A stretch of 64,000 bases of DNA, taken from assembly GCA_002731875.1 (NCBI GenBank), contig PCCY01000015.1:1-64000 (forward strand), written 5' to 3'. This document shows positions 1 through 8,123 of this stretch, piece after piece (position 1 is the stretch's first letter; the number at the start of each line of letters is the position of its first letter). The translations under genes were made by a program, and so were the position numbers. The notes below the pieces were generated by a model. The model saw nothing but the letters and a program-made list of their open reading frames with translations. It was not told where the DNA came from and did no database searches. This stretch comes from Roseobacter sp. (GTDB taxonomy: Bacteria; Pseudomonadota; Alphaproteobacteria; Rhodobacterales; Rhodobacteraceae).

Positions 1-22
1 TGCTAAAGGAAAATCAAGCTAC

Positions 23-1699
23 ATGGCTATGAACTCAATGGAAGACTTCGAAGCACTTTTGGAAGAAAGCTTTGAAATGGACACGCCCGAAGAGGGCTCA
101 GTTGTCAAAGGCAAGGTTATCGCGATCGAAGCGGGCCAAGCTATTATCGACGTCGGCTACAAGATGGAAGGCCGCGTTGAGCTGAAAGAATTTGCCGAGC
201 CTGGCGAAGCACCCAAAGTGGAAGTCGGCGACGAAGTCGAAGTATTCCTGCGTCAGGTTGAAAACTCACGTGGCGAAGCTGTTATCTCTCGCGAGATGGC
301 GCGCCGCGAAGAAGCCTGGGACCGTCTGGAAAAAGCCTATGCCGCCGAAGAACGCGTTGAAGGCGCGATCTTTGGCCGTGTCAAAGGTGGCTTTACCGTT
401 GATCTGGGCGGCGCCGTTGCCTTCCTTCCCGGTTCTCAGGTTGATGTGCGCCCCGTGCGCGATGCCGGCCCGTTGATGGGTCTCAAGCAACCGTTCCAGA
501 TTCTGAAAATGGACCGTCGTCGTGGTAACATTGTTGTATCGCGTCGTGCCATCCTTGAAGAATCACGTGCCGAACAGCGCGCCGAAGTTATCGGCAACCT
601 GACCGAAGGTCAGGAAGTCGACGGCGTGGTCAAGAACATCACCGAATACGGTGCGTTTGTTGATCTGGGCGGCGTTGACGGCTTGCTGCACGTCACAGAC
701 ATGGCATGGCGCCGTGTGAACCACCCTTCCGAGATCCTGACAATCGGCGAGACCATCAAGGTTCAAGTCATCAAGATCAACAAAGAGACACACCGTATCT
801 CCTTGGGCATGAAGCAATTGCAAGAAGATCCATGGGATCTGGTTGCCGCTAAATACCCGCTGGAATCCTCGCACACTGGCCGTGTGACCAACATTACCGA
901 TTACGGCGCATTTGTTGAGCTAGAGCCCGGGGTTGAAGGTCTGGTCCACGTTTCCGAAATGTCCTGGACCAAGAAGAACGTACACCCCGGCAAGATCGTG
1001 TCCACCAGCCAGGAAGTCGAAGTCATGGTTCTGGAAATCGACGGTGCCAAGCGTCGCGTTTCCCTGGGTCTCAAGCAGACACAGCGTAACCCATGGGAAG
1101 TGTTTGCAGAAACACACCCTGAAGGCACCGAAGTCGAAGGCGAAGTCAAAAACATCACCGAATTCGGTCTGTTTGTTGGCCTGCCAGGCGACATCGACGG
1201 CATGGTTCACCTGTCCGACCTGTCATGGGATGAACGTGGCGAAGACGCGATCCAGAACTACCGCAAGGGCGATATGGTTCAGGCCGTTGTGTCCGAAGTC
1301 GACGTTGAGAAAGAGCGTATCTCGCTGTCGATCAAAGGTGTCGGTGGTGATAAGTTCGCAGAAGCAGTGGGCGGTGTTAAACGCGGCTCCGTGGTGACTG
1401 TGACTGTTACGTCCATCGAAGAAGGCGGTATCGAAGTGGATTACGAAGGCATGAAAGCCTTTATCCGTCGCTCTGATCTGTCGCGTGACCGTGCCGAACA
1501 GCGCCCCGAGCGTTTCTCGGTAGGTGATAAGGTCGACGTTCGCATCACCAACGTCGATGCCAAAGCGCATCGTCTGGGTGTGTCGATCAAAGCCCGCGAA
1601 ATCGCAGAAGAGAAAGAAGCAGTCGAACAGTATGGCTCGTCTGACTCCGGCGCGTCCCTGGGCGATATCCTGGGTGCCGCTCTGAAAGGCGACGAATAA
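23..1699 (+). CDS. rpsA: 30S ribosomal protein S1
   Basis: S1 binds mRNA on the small ribosomal subunit and helps unfold and dock it for initiation. The 558-residue product matches the usual length for proteobacterial S1 (about 557). It is built of successive S1/OB-fold repeats, recognisable from recurring segments such as KNITEYGAFVDLGG (near residue 205), TNITDYGAFVELEPG (near 290) and KNITEFGLFVGLPG (near 380), each closed by a RISLGMKQ- or RVSLGLKQ-like end. The ATG at 23 has AGGA about 12 bases upstream; the in-frame ATG at 29 is an alternative start. A strong terminator follows. In many proteobacteria rpsA precedes ihfB, and it does so here. Identity is secure. Confidence 0.97.
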   Translation: MAMNSMEDFEALLEESFEMDTPEEGSVVKGKVIAIEAGQAIIDVGYKMEGRVELKEFAEPGEAPKVEVGDEVEVFLRQVENSRGEAVISREMARREEAWDRLEKAYAAEERVEGAIFGRVKGGFTVDLGGAVAFLPGSQVDVRPVRDAGPLMGLKQPFQILKMDRRRGNIVVSRRAILEESRAEQRAEVIGNLTEGQEVDGVVKNITEYGAFVDLGGVDGLLHVTDMAWRRVNHPSEILTIGETIKVQVIKINKETHRISLGMKQLQEDPWDLVAAKYPLESSHTGRVTNITDYGAFVELEPGVEGLVHVSEMSWTKKNVHPGKIVSTSQEVEVMVLEIDGAKRRVSLGLKQTQRNPWEVFAETHPEGTEVEGEVKNITEFGLFVGLPGDIDGMVHLSDLSWDERGEDAIQNYRKGDMVQAVVSEVDVEKERISLSIKGVGGDKFAEAVGGVKRGSVVTVTVTSIEEGGIEVDYEGMKAFIRRSDLSRDRAEQRPERFSVGDKVDVRITNVDAKAHRLGVSIKAREIAEEKEAVEQYGSSDSGASLGDILGAALKGDE

Positions 1700-1726
1700 G
1701 CCTTAGCGCTTGTTGGATTGAACGGG

Positions 1727-1757
1727 GCCTCGCAGCGATCGCTGCGGGGCTTTTTTT
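1727..1757 (+). terminator. Rho-independent terminator of rpsA
   Basis: A 10-bp GC-rich stem (arms 1727-1736 and 1741-1750, one T-G wobble) encloses a GATC loop and runs directly into seven T residues at 1751-1757. It starts 28 bases after the rpsA stop codon, so it should end the rpsA transcript and separate it from ihfB. Confidence 0.9.
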
Positions 1758-1899
1758 GTGCGAATCGCAACTGGATTGGATGAGAACCAATCAAGCGCCG
1801 CAGCGCAGAATGCTGCGAGCGATAACATGAATCGGCAAAAAACGACCGAATAACAGCAACTTCCCGCCATGAAATCGGTAGATTAGAAATATGCATGCC

Positions 1900-1927
1900 T
1901 TCACGAACGCGTGGGATTTGCTATAGT
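1900..1927 (+). promoter_or_regulatory. Candidate sigma-70-type promoter of ihfB
   Basis: TATAGT at 1922-1927 resembles a -10 box and TTCACG at 1900-1905 a weak -35 box, with a 16-base spacer. It lies about 45 bases before the ihfB start, after the rpsA terminator. This is by-eye matching only and no start-site data support it. Confidence 0.4.
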
Positions 1928-1972
1928 CCACCAAATAAAATCATGAGAGATTACATCTCGGGGGGACGTTAA

Positions 1973-2257
1973 ATGATCCGATCTGAACTGATCCAGAAGA
2001 TTGCCGACGATAATCCGCACCTCTATCAGCGCGATGTCGAACGGATTGTGAATACCATCTTTGAAGAGATTACCGGTGCCATGGCTCAAGGTGATCGGGT
2101 GGAGCTTCGCGGTTTCGGTGCTTTCTCTGTCAAAAAACGTGACTCGCGTGTGGGCCGGAACCCTCGTACAGGTGAAACGGTTAATGTAGAAGAAAAACAC
2201 GTGCCGTTCTTCAAAACCGGCAAGTTGCTTCGAGATCGTTTAAACGGGAATACCTAA
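1973..2257 (+). CDS. ihfB: Integration host factor beta subunit
   Basis: IHF is a heterodimeric nucleoid protein that bends DNA at specific sites in replication, recombination and transcription. The 94-residue product has the full HU/IHF fold: N-terminal helices beginning [12 protein letters not shown], the signature segment [22 protein letters not shown], and the arm ending with [14 protein letters not shown]. The start MIRSELI is the usual IHF-beta start rather than that of HU. A strong G-run ribosome binding site (GGGGGG, 1960-1965) precedes it. Its stop overlaps the next start by one base (TAATG), so it is probably co-translated with the lapA-like gene. Confidence 0.96.
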   Translation: MIRSELIQKIADDNPHLYQRDVERIVNTIFEEITGAMAQGDRVELRGFGAFSVKKRDSRVGRNPRTGETVNVEEKHVPFFKTGKLLRDRLNGNT

Positions 2258-2607
2258 TGCGTTACGTTCGCTACCTCTGCATCGCAGTCTTTGCCATTGC
2301 GCTTATTGCTGTTGCCTTGGCCAACCGGTCCATGGTGTCGCTTAAGCTGCTGCCAACCGAGGTATCGGGCTGGTTTGCACTGAACCCCGAAATTCGGGTA
2401 CCTTTGTTCATCGTAATTCTCGGCAGCATCATTGCCGGTTTGCTGGTGGGGTTCGTATGGGAGTGGGTGCGTGAATACGGCCAGCGTGCCGAAGCCGCGC
2501 GTCAGGCCCGCGAGATGCGCCGGCTCGAGCGCGAAGTCGCTCGACTGAAAGTCGAAAAACACGAAGGGCAGGACGAGGTTCTGGCGCTTTTGGAGCAAGC
2601 AAGCTAA
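2257..2607 (+). CDS. LapA-domain inner-membrane protein
   Basis: The 116-residue protein has two membrane segments (about residues 6-24 and 43-66) followed by an arginine- and glutamate-rich coiled coil (about 70-110, beginning WVREYGQRAEAARQ). This is the layout of the LapA/DUF1049 family; in E. coli the related LapA works with LapB in lipopolysaccharide assembly, but here the partner gene is not in the window. The start overlaps the ihfB stop (TAATG). The ihfB-lapA-trpF order is common in Rhodobacterales, so position supports the call. Exact function in this organism is unknown. Confidence 0.8.
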   Translation: MRYVRYLCIAVFAIALIAVALANRSMVSLKLLPTEVSGWFALNPEIRVPLFIVILGSIIAGLLVGFVWEWVREYGQRAEAARQAREMRRLEREVARLKVEKHEGQDEVLALLEQAS

Positions 2608-2614
2608 GACGTCA

Positions 2615-2633
2615 TCGGACCACGACGGTCCGA
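2615..2633 (+). other. Short hairpin ahead of trpF
   Basis: A perfect 7-bp inverted repeat (TCGGACC/GGTCCGA) with a 5-base loop sits between the lapA-like stop and the trpF ribosome binding site (AGGAAG). It has no T-run, so it is not a classical terminator, and there is no leader peptide with tryptophan codons, so it is not a classical attenuator. Role unknown; it may be a chance structure. Confidence 0.3.
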
Positions 2634-2643
2634 GGAAGAACCG

Positions 2644-3288
2644 ATGGCCCTGAATTTGCATGTAAAGTTTTGCGGATTGCAGAACGTGGGCGATGTATCG
2701 GCCGCAGTCTCGGCAGGTGCACGGTATGTCGGCTTTGTTTTCTTTGAAAAATCTCCGCGGAATGTGTCGTTGCAGCAGGCTGCTCCTTTGGCGCTTGAGG
2801 TGCCTTTGGGGCTTTGCAAGGTTGCATTGACCGTCAATGCCGATGACGCGTTTCTGGACGCGCTCACCGATGCTGTGGCTGTTGACATGTTGCAGTTGCA
2901 CGGCAGCGAAACACCGGCACGCGTGACCGAGGTCAAGCAACGATATGGTCTGCCGGTGATGAAGGCCGTAGGGATCGCGCAGGCCGAAGATCTTGCGCAG
3001 CTTGATGCGTATATGGATGTCGCCGATCAAATACTGTTGGATGCAAAGCCACCGAAAGGATCGGCGTTACCGGGTGGCAACGGGTTGGCGTTTGATTGGC
3101 GTTTGCTTGCCGGGCGAAGCTGGCCCAAACCGTGGATGCTGGCGGGGGGGTTGACCCCTGAAAACGTCGCCGAAGCGGCGCGGATGACGGGGGCGCGACA
3201 GGTCGATGTATCATCAGGGGTCGAAACGCGCCCGGGGGTCAAAGACGCGGGCTTGATCGCAGCCTTCGGTAAGGCTGCGAAAGTCTAG
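2644..3288 (+). CDS. trpF: Phosphoribosylanthranilate isomerase
   Basis: TrpF catalyses the Amadori rearrangement of N-(5-phosphoribosyl)anthranilate to CdRP in tryptophan synthesis. The 214-residue product has the expected TIM-barrel landmarks: [11 protein letters not shown] with the general-base Cys10, [15 protein letters not shown], the strand ILLDAK with the likely general-acid Asp, and the phosphate-binding ends GGLTPENV and [11 protein letters not shown] 2644 follows AGGAAGAACCG. It is the third gene of ihfB-lapA-trpF and converges on kdsA, leaving only 12 bases between them. trpB and trpA are not visible upstream here, so they must lie elsewhere. Confidence 0.95.
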   Translation: MALNLHVKFCGLQNVGDVSAAVSAGARYVGFVFFEKSPRNVSLQQAAPLALEVPLGLCKVALTVNADDAFLDALTDAVAVDMLQLHGSETPARVTEVKQRYGLPVMKAVGIAQAEDLAQLDAYMDVADQILLDAKPPKGSALPGGNGLAFDWRLLAGRSWPKPWMLAGGLTPENVAEAARMTGARQVDVSSGVETRPGVKDAGLIAAFGKAAKV

Positions 3289-3300
3289 GTTCGGAAATGA

Positions 3301-4134
3301 TCAGAACGTGATCGGGTCTTGCTTGGCCAGTGAGTCAAACCTCATCAACGATGCAATAAGTGCCGGCATTTGATCGAGATAAATCATGTTTGGCCCGTCC
3401 GAGGGCGCTTTATCCGGATCTTCGTGCGTTTCGATGAACACCGCTCCTACGCCGATGGCAACTGCGGCGCGCGCCATTACCGGTGCAAATTCCCGCTGAC
3501 CGCCGCTTGATCCACCTTGTCCTCCGGGTTGCTGCACCGAATGCGTGGCATCCATTACAACCGGGTATCCAGTCTTTGCCATTTGCGGCAGGCTGCGCAT
3601 GTCTGCAACCAAAGTGTTATAGCCGAACGACGTTCCACGTTCGGTCAACAAGATGCGCTTGTTGCCAGTGGATTCGATCTTGGAAACCACATTCGGCATG
3701 TCCCAGGGTGCCAGAAACTGCCCCTTCTTCACGTTGACGACCTTGCCGGTATTTCCAGCCGCAAGCAGCATGTCGGTCTGACGACACAGGAAAGCCGGAA
3801 TTTGCAGAATGTCCACCGCTTCGGCGGCGATCGCGCACTGTTCCTGTGTATGCACGTCAGTCAGGACGGGAACACCGATAGATTTTCCGACCGATTGCAA
3901 GATGGCCAAACCGTCATCGATACCAAGACCGCGCTTGCCGCCCAGTGACGTACGGTTGGCCTTGTCATAGCTGGCCTTGAAAACGAATTGGGCACCCGCA
4001 GCATCACAGGCTTCCTTCATCCGGCCCGCGATCATCTGTGCATGGGTTTCACTCTCCAACTGGCATGGGCCGGCGATGACCGTCAGAGGGAGATCGTTGC
4101 CAATTGTGACATTTCCGACGGCGACTTGGATCAT
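3301..4134 (-). CDS. kdsA: 3-deoxy-8-phosphooctulonate synthase
   Basis: KdsA condenses phosphoenolpyruvate with arabinose 5-phosphate to give Kdo-8-phosphate, the precursor of Kdo in lipopolysaccharide and in capsule linkers. The 277-residue product has the family landmarks: GPCQLES near residue 22, FKASYDKANRTS near 55, the LLTERGTSFGYNTLV segment, and VMDATHSVQQPGGQGG. Length is typical (about 280). Its start overlaps the stop of the upstream kpsE gene by four bases (ATGA), which suggests translational coupling. A Kdo-synthesis gene inside a capsule export operon fits the poly-Kdo linker model known for KpsM/T-dependent capsules; that link is inference. Confidence 0.94.
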   Translation of the reverse strand: MIQVAVGNVTIGNDLPLTVIAGPCQLESETHAQMIAGRMKEACDAAGAQFVFKASYDKANRTSLGGKRGLGIDDGLAILQSVGKSIGVPVLTDVHTQEQCAIAAEAVDILQIPAFLCRQTDMLLAAGNTGKVVNVKKGQFLAPWDMPNVVSKIESTGNKRILLTERGTSFGYNTLVADMRSLPQMAKTGYPVVMDATHSVQQPGGQGGSSGGQREFAPVMARAAVAIGVGAVFIETHEDPDKAPSDGPNMIYLDQMPALIASLMRFDSLAKQDPITF

Positions 4135-5810
4135 TTTGTTACCTGTTCCTTGAGGATGGACGATGTCAGCGACAACATCAGATAGATGCCCGCAAAGATC
4201 AGAAATGTCAAAATCGTGTTTTCAAACTTGCGCGGATACGACGGGGCCTGCGACGGGACCGGACGCACCGCCACCGTGAGGTAGCGGACCTGTCGATTGG
4301 CTTCTGTGCGGGCTTGTTCCATCTGCGTCTGCGAGGCCTGAAGCGCCATGTCAGCCGCTGCCAGATCGGCCTGGGCCAACTGGAGGCTTACGGCCTGTTG
4401 AGCCAGGGAATTGCTGCCGGCGGTTGCGCTGTTCATCCGTTCGTTCAACCGATCAAGCTGGTTACTGATCCGGCGGACGTCGCCTTGGACGCCATCAACT
4501 TTCGCCCGGTTGGGGCGCGGGTTGTCCATCAACGCCGCCAGCTCCAGTTCTTTTTCCAGCAACAGGGTTTCGTAATTGCTGATTTGGGCCCGGATCGACG
4601 CAATGACCGCTTCCGGGTCTACACCGTTTTCGACTTGCAGCTTGATCAGCGCCTCTTGCGCATCGCGGCGTTTTTTGACCGTTTGTTCATAGGCCTCGCG
4701 CGCATCGCGCATCCCGTCTTCACGCTTTTGCTGCGACAGGGCGTTAACGCGTTCTTCCGCATAGGTTAGCAAATGCTCGGAAAACTGGGTGGCTGTCTGC
4801 GGATCTGCGGCGATAACCTCCATCCGGATCATGCCTTCGGTCGGGTCGTACCCGATTTTCACGTTTTTCTTATAGAACTTGTATGCGGCCTCATTTGACG
4901 CGCCAACATCCAGTCGCTGAATAGGATCGATCTTTGGATCCGAAAAATGACTGATAAAGCCTACATCCTTGTCCAAACGCAGCATGGCGTCTTTGGACTG
5001 AAGATAGCTTTGCGTGGCGATACTGTCGGCAGAGTTGGCAAACTGGGTCGGTAGTAACCCCCCCAGCGGACCCAACCCGCCGGTGCCTTCGTTCTGGATG
5101 ATCAAGAACTGGCTGTCAGTCGCATACATGGGGGTCGCAATGCTGTTGAAATAATACCCGCCCATAACTGTCGGAAGTCCAACAAAGAACGCAAGGCGCA
5201 CCATGAGCAGCGCCATCTTACGGCGGCGACGTTTGGTGATATCGCGCTGGATGTCCGCTATTTCGCGCATCCGGCGATCCATTGGATTGACCTCGGTCGA
5301 GGGCAGGTTGCCGCCCCCTGAGGGAACCGTTTGAGGCAGTTGGATACGCCCCTTGGTCAGCGCCGTGCTCCCCGAGCCTTTTTCCTGCGGCACCACAAGC
5401 TCGAGCATGTTTGATCGCTGAAACGGGTCGATGCCTTCGGCGCGCAGCAAACGCACCGCATCAAAATCAGAGGTGGGGGCAAGTCCGTGCTTCTGTGCGA
5501 CCCGGCGGGCCATGCGTAACTGGCGCCCCGTCAGCCCTTCGCGGCGAATGGCGTCCATGTCCTGTTCACTACTGACCTCGCTGGCCGATGCCACTTCTCC
5601 GCTGCGCACCGGGCCTGTGTTTCTTGGCGAAGATGGGGCAGGGCGGGGCGTATCGGCTACGGCGCGGGGGCGGCTTGGCTGTGCGGCAGGCCGGGCCGCC
5701 GCCCCCTGCGGATCTGCGGGTGTTGCGGCGACCGCGGGCTGTGCCGGTTGCGACGCCACCGGTGCGTTGCGTCTGATGCGAAATTTTCTAGCCTTGGGTT
5801 TCGTAGTCAT
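4131..5810 (-). CDS. kpsE: Capsule polysaccharide export inner-membrane protein, KpsE-like
   Basis: A polysaccharide co-polymerase/export protein of the Wzz/KpsE type, thought to link the inner-membrane exporter to the outer-membrane pore. I start it at ATG 5810 (559 residues, MTTKPKARKF); the open frame extends further upstream but through the kpsT gene. Order: a Pro/Ala-rich cytoplasmic tail (1-75), a short helical block (about 85-140, with GLTGRQLRMARRVAQKHGLA), a basic stretch, TM1 (about 199-219), a long periplasmic region with coiled coil (about 350-510), a PxxP-containing segment RPVPSQAPSYPRK and TM2 (about 532-552). It is about 170 residues longer at the N-terminus than E. coli KpsE. 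It overlaps kpsT by 23 bases and kdsA by 4. Confidence 0.85.
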   Translation of the reverse strand: MTTKPKARKFRIRRNAPVASQPAQPAVAATPADPQGAAARPAAQPSRPRAVADTPRPAPSSPRNTGPVRSGEVASASEVSSEQDMDAIRREGLTGRQLRMARRVAQKHGLAPTSDFDAVRLLRAEGIDPFQRSNMLELVVPQEKGSGSTALTKGRIQLPQTVPSGGGNLPSTEVNPMDRRMREIADIQRDITKRRRRKMALLMVRLAFFVGLPTVMGGYYFNSIATPMYATDSQFLIIQNEGTGGLGPLGGLLPTQFANSADSIATQSYLQSKDAMLRLDKDVGFISHFSDPKIDPIQRLDVGASNEAAYKFYKKNVKIGYDPTEGMIRMEVIAADPQTATQFSEHLLTYAEERVNALSQQKREDGMRDAREAYEQTVKKRRDAQEALIKLQVENGVDPEAVIASIRAQISNYETLLLEKELELAALMDNPRPNRAKVDGVQGDVRRISNQLDRLNERMNSATAGSNSLAQQAVSLQLAQADLAAADMALQASQTQMEQARTEANRQVRYLTVAVRPVPSQAPSYPRKFENTILTFLIFAGIYLMLSLTSSILKEQVTK

Positions 5811-6447
5811 AAAGCTGTTTTGCCTCTTCCAAGGTATCGAATATATGAAGCTTTCCGCCCAATAGTACAGCAGCGGAACGCGCGAATTGCTCCAAGGTTT
5901 CGGCTTGGTGCGAAACGATGATAATTGTGGTCGTGCGCAGCCGTTCTTGCAGAATTTCGCCGGCTTTACGATTGAATTCAACATCGGTCGTGCTCGGCAT
6001 CCCCTCGTCGATCAGGTAAATGTCGAAATCAAGTGCAAGCAGGAGGGCGAAAGAGAAGCGCCCCCTCATCCCGGCGGAATAGGTGCCAAGGGGCTGGTCG
6101 AAATATTCGCCAAGCCCGCACAACCAGCGACAAAAGCTTTCGACATAGTCCGGGTCGAGCCCATAGAGCCGTGCAATGTATCGGGCGTTTTCCATGGCCG
6201 AAACCTTGTTTACCACACCGCCCATAAACCCCAGCGGAAAGCTGATATTGCATCCGCGCCTGATCTCACCTTCGTCCGGTTTCTCAAGCCCCGCCATCAT
6301 GTTGATCAATGTCGTCTTGCCGGTGCCGTTCGGTGCCAGAATCCCCAACGAATTTCCCAGTTCCACCCTAAAGGACACGTGATCAAGGATCACTTTGTGC
6401 TGAGTACCCGTCCAGAACGATTTAGATACGTTGTCGAATTCCAGCAT
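5788..6447 (-). CDS. kpsT: Capsule polysaccharide ABC exporter ATPase, KpsT-like
   Basis: The 219-residue ATPase should power export of capsular polysaccharide across the inner membrane with a KpsM-type permease. Visible motifs: Walker A APNGTGKTT (residues 38-46), a divergent signature YSAGMRGR in place of LSGGQ (typical of polysaccharide and lipid-A-O-antigen exporters), Walker B IYLIDEG, and the H-loop VSHQ. It is the first gene of a three-gene minus-strand operon with kpsE and kdsA, overlapping kpsE by 23 bases. No ABC-2 permease (KpsM) lies in the operon or elsewhere in the window, which is unusual because kpsM is commonly adjacent. Confidence 0.88.
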   Translation of the reverse strand: MLEFDNVSKSFWTGTQHKVILDHVSFRVELGNSLGILAPNGTGKTTLINMMAGLEKPDEGEIRRGCNISFPLGFMGGVVNKVSAMENARYIARLYGLDPDYVESFCRWLCGLGEYFDQPLGTYSAGMRGRFSFALLLALDFDIYLIDEGMPSTTDVEFNRKAGEILQERLRTTTIIIVSHQAETLEQFARSAAVLLGGKLHIFDTLEEAKQLYDYETQG

Positions 6448-6694
6448 GCCTGCTCCGGTTGGTGCTGTAGTGGGCCTGTCATTCCCCCTTGTTGACGGGG
6501 GTTGGCGAACGTCTAGCCGATGATCTTGACCATATTATGTCCCATTTTTGTGCAAATGTACAACGCGGTAACGTCGCATGCTCGCAAGGGTGCCAAGGGT
6601 AATTTCGTGATTGCCAGGCTGTAGGCGGACAGGCGTCAAATCGTGATCCGGGCCAGTATTTGAAAGCTGCCGCTGCTCTGCTATCTGCCTTGAT

Positions 6695-7282
6695 ATGACT
6701 GACATCCGCCCCGCCTTGCGCCGCTGCACCTTGTGCGCTGACCGATTTGCGCTGACCGCGACAGCGCATCGTCCCAACCCTGTGGTGTGGTTTCAACCCG
6801 GTGCCCGTATATTGATCGCGTCGCAGGCTCCGGGCCTGCGCGTACACGAGGCAAACACCCCGTTTTGGGATGCCTCTGGTAAACGGTTGCGCCATTGGCT
6901 CGGGGTGGATGAGGAAACTTTTTATGACCGCGACCGGGTCGCGATTGTTCCGATGGCCTTTTGCTTTCCCGGATATGACGCCAAAGGAAACGATTTACCG
7001 CCTCCGGCCATATGTGCGAAGACCTGGCGGGCTCAGGCGCTGGCCACGGTACCCGACGTTCGGCTAACCGTGCTGATAGGCGGCCACGCCATGCGCTATC
7101 ATTTGCCGCATTTCACCTCGGTGACCAAGGCGGTCGCAGATTGGCGAAACTGGCCTGAGGGCGTGTTTGCCTTGCCTCATCCGTCGTGGCGCAATACCGG
7201 TTGGCTAAAGAAAAATCCGTGGTTCGAGGAAGACGTGGTTCCTCGCCTGCGCAAGGCCGTAAAGGATGCATTGGATGACTGA
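6695..7282 (+). CDS. Uracil-DNA glycosylase family protein
   Basis: A 195-residue protein of the uracil-DNA glycosylase superfamily, which excises uracil or related bases from DNA. Motif-like segments are visible: an N-terminal CTLC pair, the substrate-pocket region LIASQAPGLRVHEANTPFWD (about residues 45-64) and the C-terminal LPHPSWRNTGW (about 157-167), equivalent to the family HPSP-type loop. It belongs to the YcgN-independent short UDG-like group, not to Ung; whether it really acts on uracil is not shown. The stop codon overlaps the next start (ATGACTGA, 8-base overlap), so it is co-translated with the SseB-like gene. Confidence 0.8.
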   Translation: MTDIRPALRRCTLCADRFALTATAHRPNPVVWFQPGARILIASQAPGLRVHEANTPFWDASGKRLRHWLGVDEETFYDRDRVAIVPMAFCFPGYDAKGNDLPPPAICAKTWRAQALATVPDVRLTVLIGGHAMRYHLPHFTSVTKAVADWRNWPEGVFALPHPSWRNTGWLKKNPWFEEDVVPRLRKAVKDALDD

Positions 7283-8060
7283 CAAGACGCCGCTGGATAT
7301 CGCCCACGCAGCTATGATGGCAGATGAAAACGACGAAATCGCGCGTTTGCGCTTTTACGAGCGTATCGCCGACGTCGAACTGTTTCTGCTGCTCGAGAGC
7401 GAAGCGGAAGGCGATCAGGTAAATCCTGTATTGCTCGATGATGCCTACGTGATGGTGTTTGACCGGATCGAGAGGCTGGCGGCCTATGTCGGGCAACCTG
7501 CGCCCTACGTGGCGTTGTCGGGACGCGCGATTGCCGGTATGCTCGAAGGGCAGACGCTGGGTATGGCGGTCAATATGAACACGGCACCATCGGCGATACT
7601 GTTACCCGATACGGCCATTGCCTGGCTACGTGATACCTTGGCGAACGAAGCGCAGCAGGTGCAAACGGGAATAGAACGGGTCATGCCTCCCAAGGGTCTA
7701 CCCGAGGCATTGATCACGGCGCTCGATTCCAAGCTGGCGACGGCCACAGGCATGGCGGCCGGCGCGTGGTTGGTAGGCGTCGAATATACAGGCGGCGGGC
7801 GCGGACACATGTTGGGCTTTGTTGGCGCGATCCCGCGTGCACAAGACGCCTTAGTGCGCGCCGCATCCGAAGCACTCACATTCTCGGGGATAGAGGCCGG
7901 GGCGATGGATGTCGGCTTTTTCGAACCCTCTGATCCAACCGTCGCGAAATTGTCCAAGGTCGGCCTGCGGTTCGATCTGCCCCAGATGGAGGCCCTGCAA
8001 AAGACACCGCGCATGCAAGCACCGGGAACCGATCCGAACAAACCTCCGATTCTGCGTTGA
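7275..8060 (+). CDS. SseB-like protein of unknown function
   Basis: The 261-residue product begins MTDKTPLDIAHAAM and resembles the SseB N-terminal domain family (LDDAYVMVFDRIERLAAYVG and YVALSGRAIAGMLEGQTLGMAVNM segments), with a second half that may match the SseB C-terminal domain. Start 7275 is chosen because AAAGGA lies upstream and the frame overlaps the upstream stop. No catalytic motif, signal peptide or membrane segment is visible, so a soluble cytoplasmic protein is likely. E. coli SseB was linked to serine-sensitivity phenotypes, but no biochemical role is established. The pairing with a DNA-repair-type gene may simply be operon packing. Confidence 0.7.
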   Translation: MTDKTPLDIAHAAMMADENDEIARLRFYERIADVELFLLLESEAEGDQVNPVLLDDAYVMVFDRIERLAAYVGQPAPYVALSGRAIAGMLEGQTLGMAVNMNTAPSAILLPDTAIAWLRDTLANEAQQVQTGIERVMPPKGLPEALITALDSKLATATGMAAGAWLVGVEYTGGGRGHMLGFVGAIPRAQDALVRAASEALTFSGIEAGAMDVGFFEPSDPTVAKLSKVGLRFDLPQMEALQKTPRMQAPGTDPNKPPILR

Positions 8061-8123
8061 TTATTCCAAAGGTTGCTTACAAAGCCGCTTGCATCCGCTC
8101 AGCCCAGGCGCGAACACTACGTC

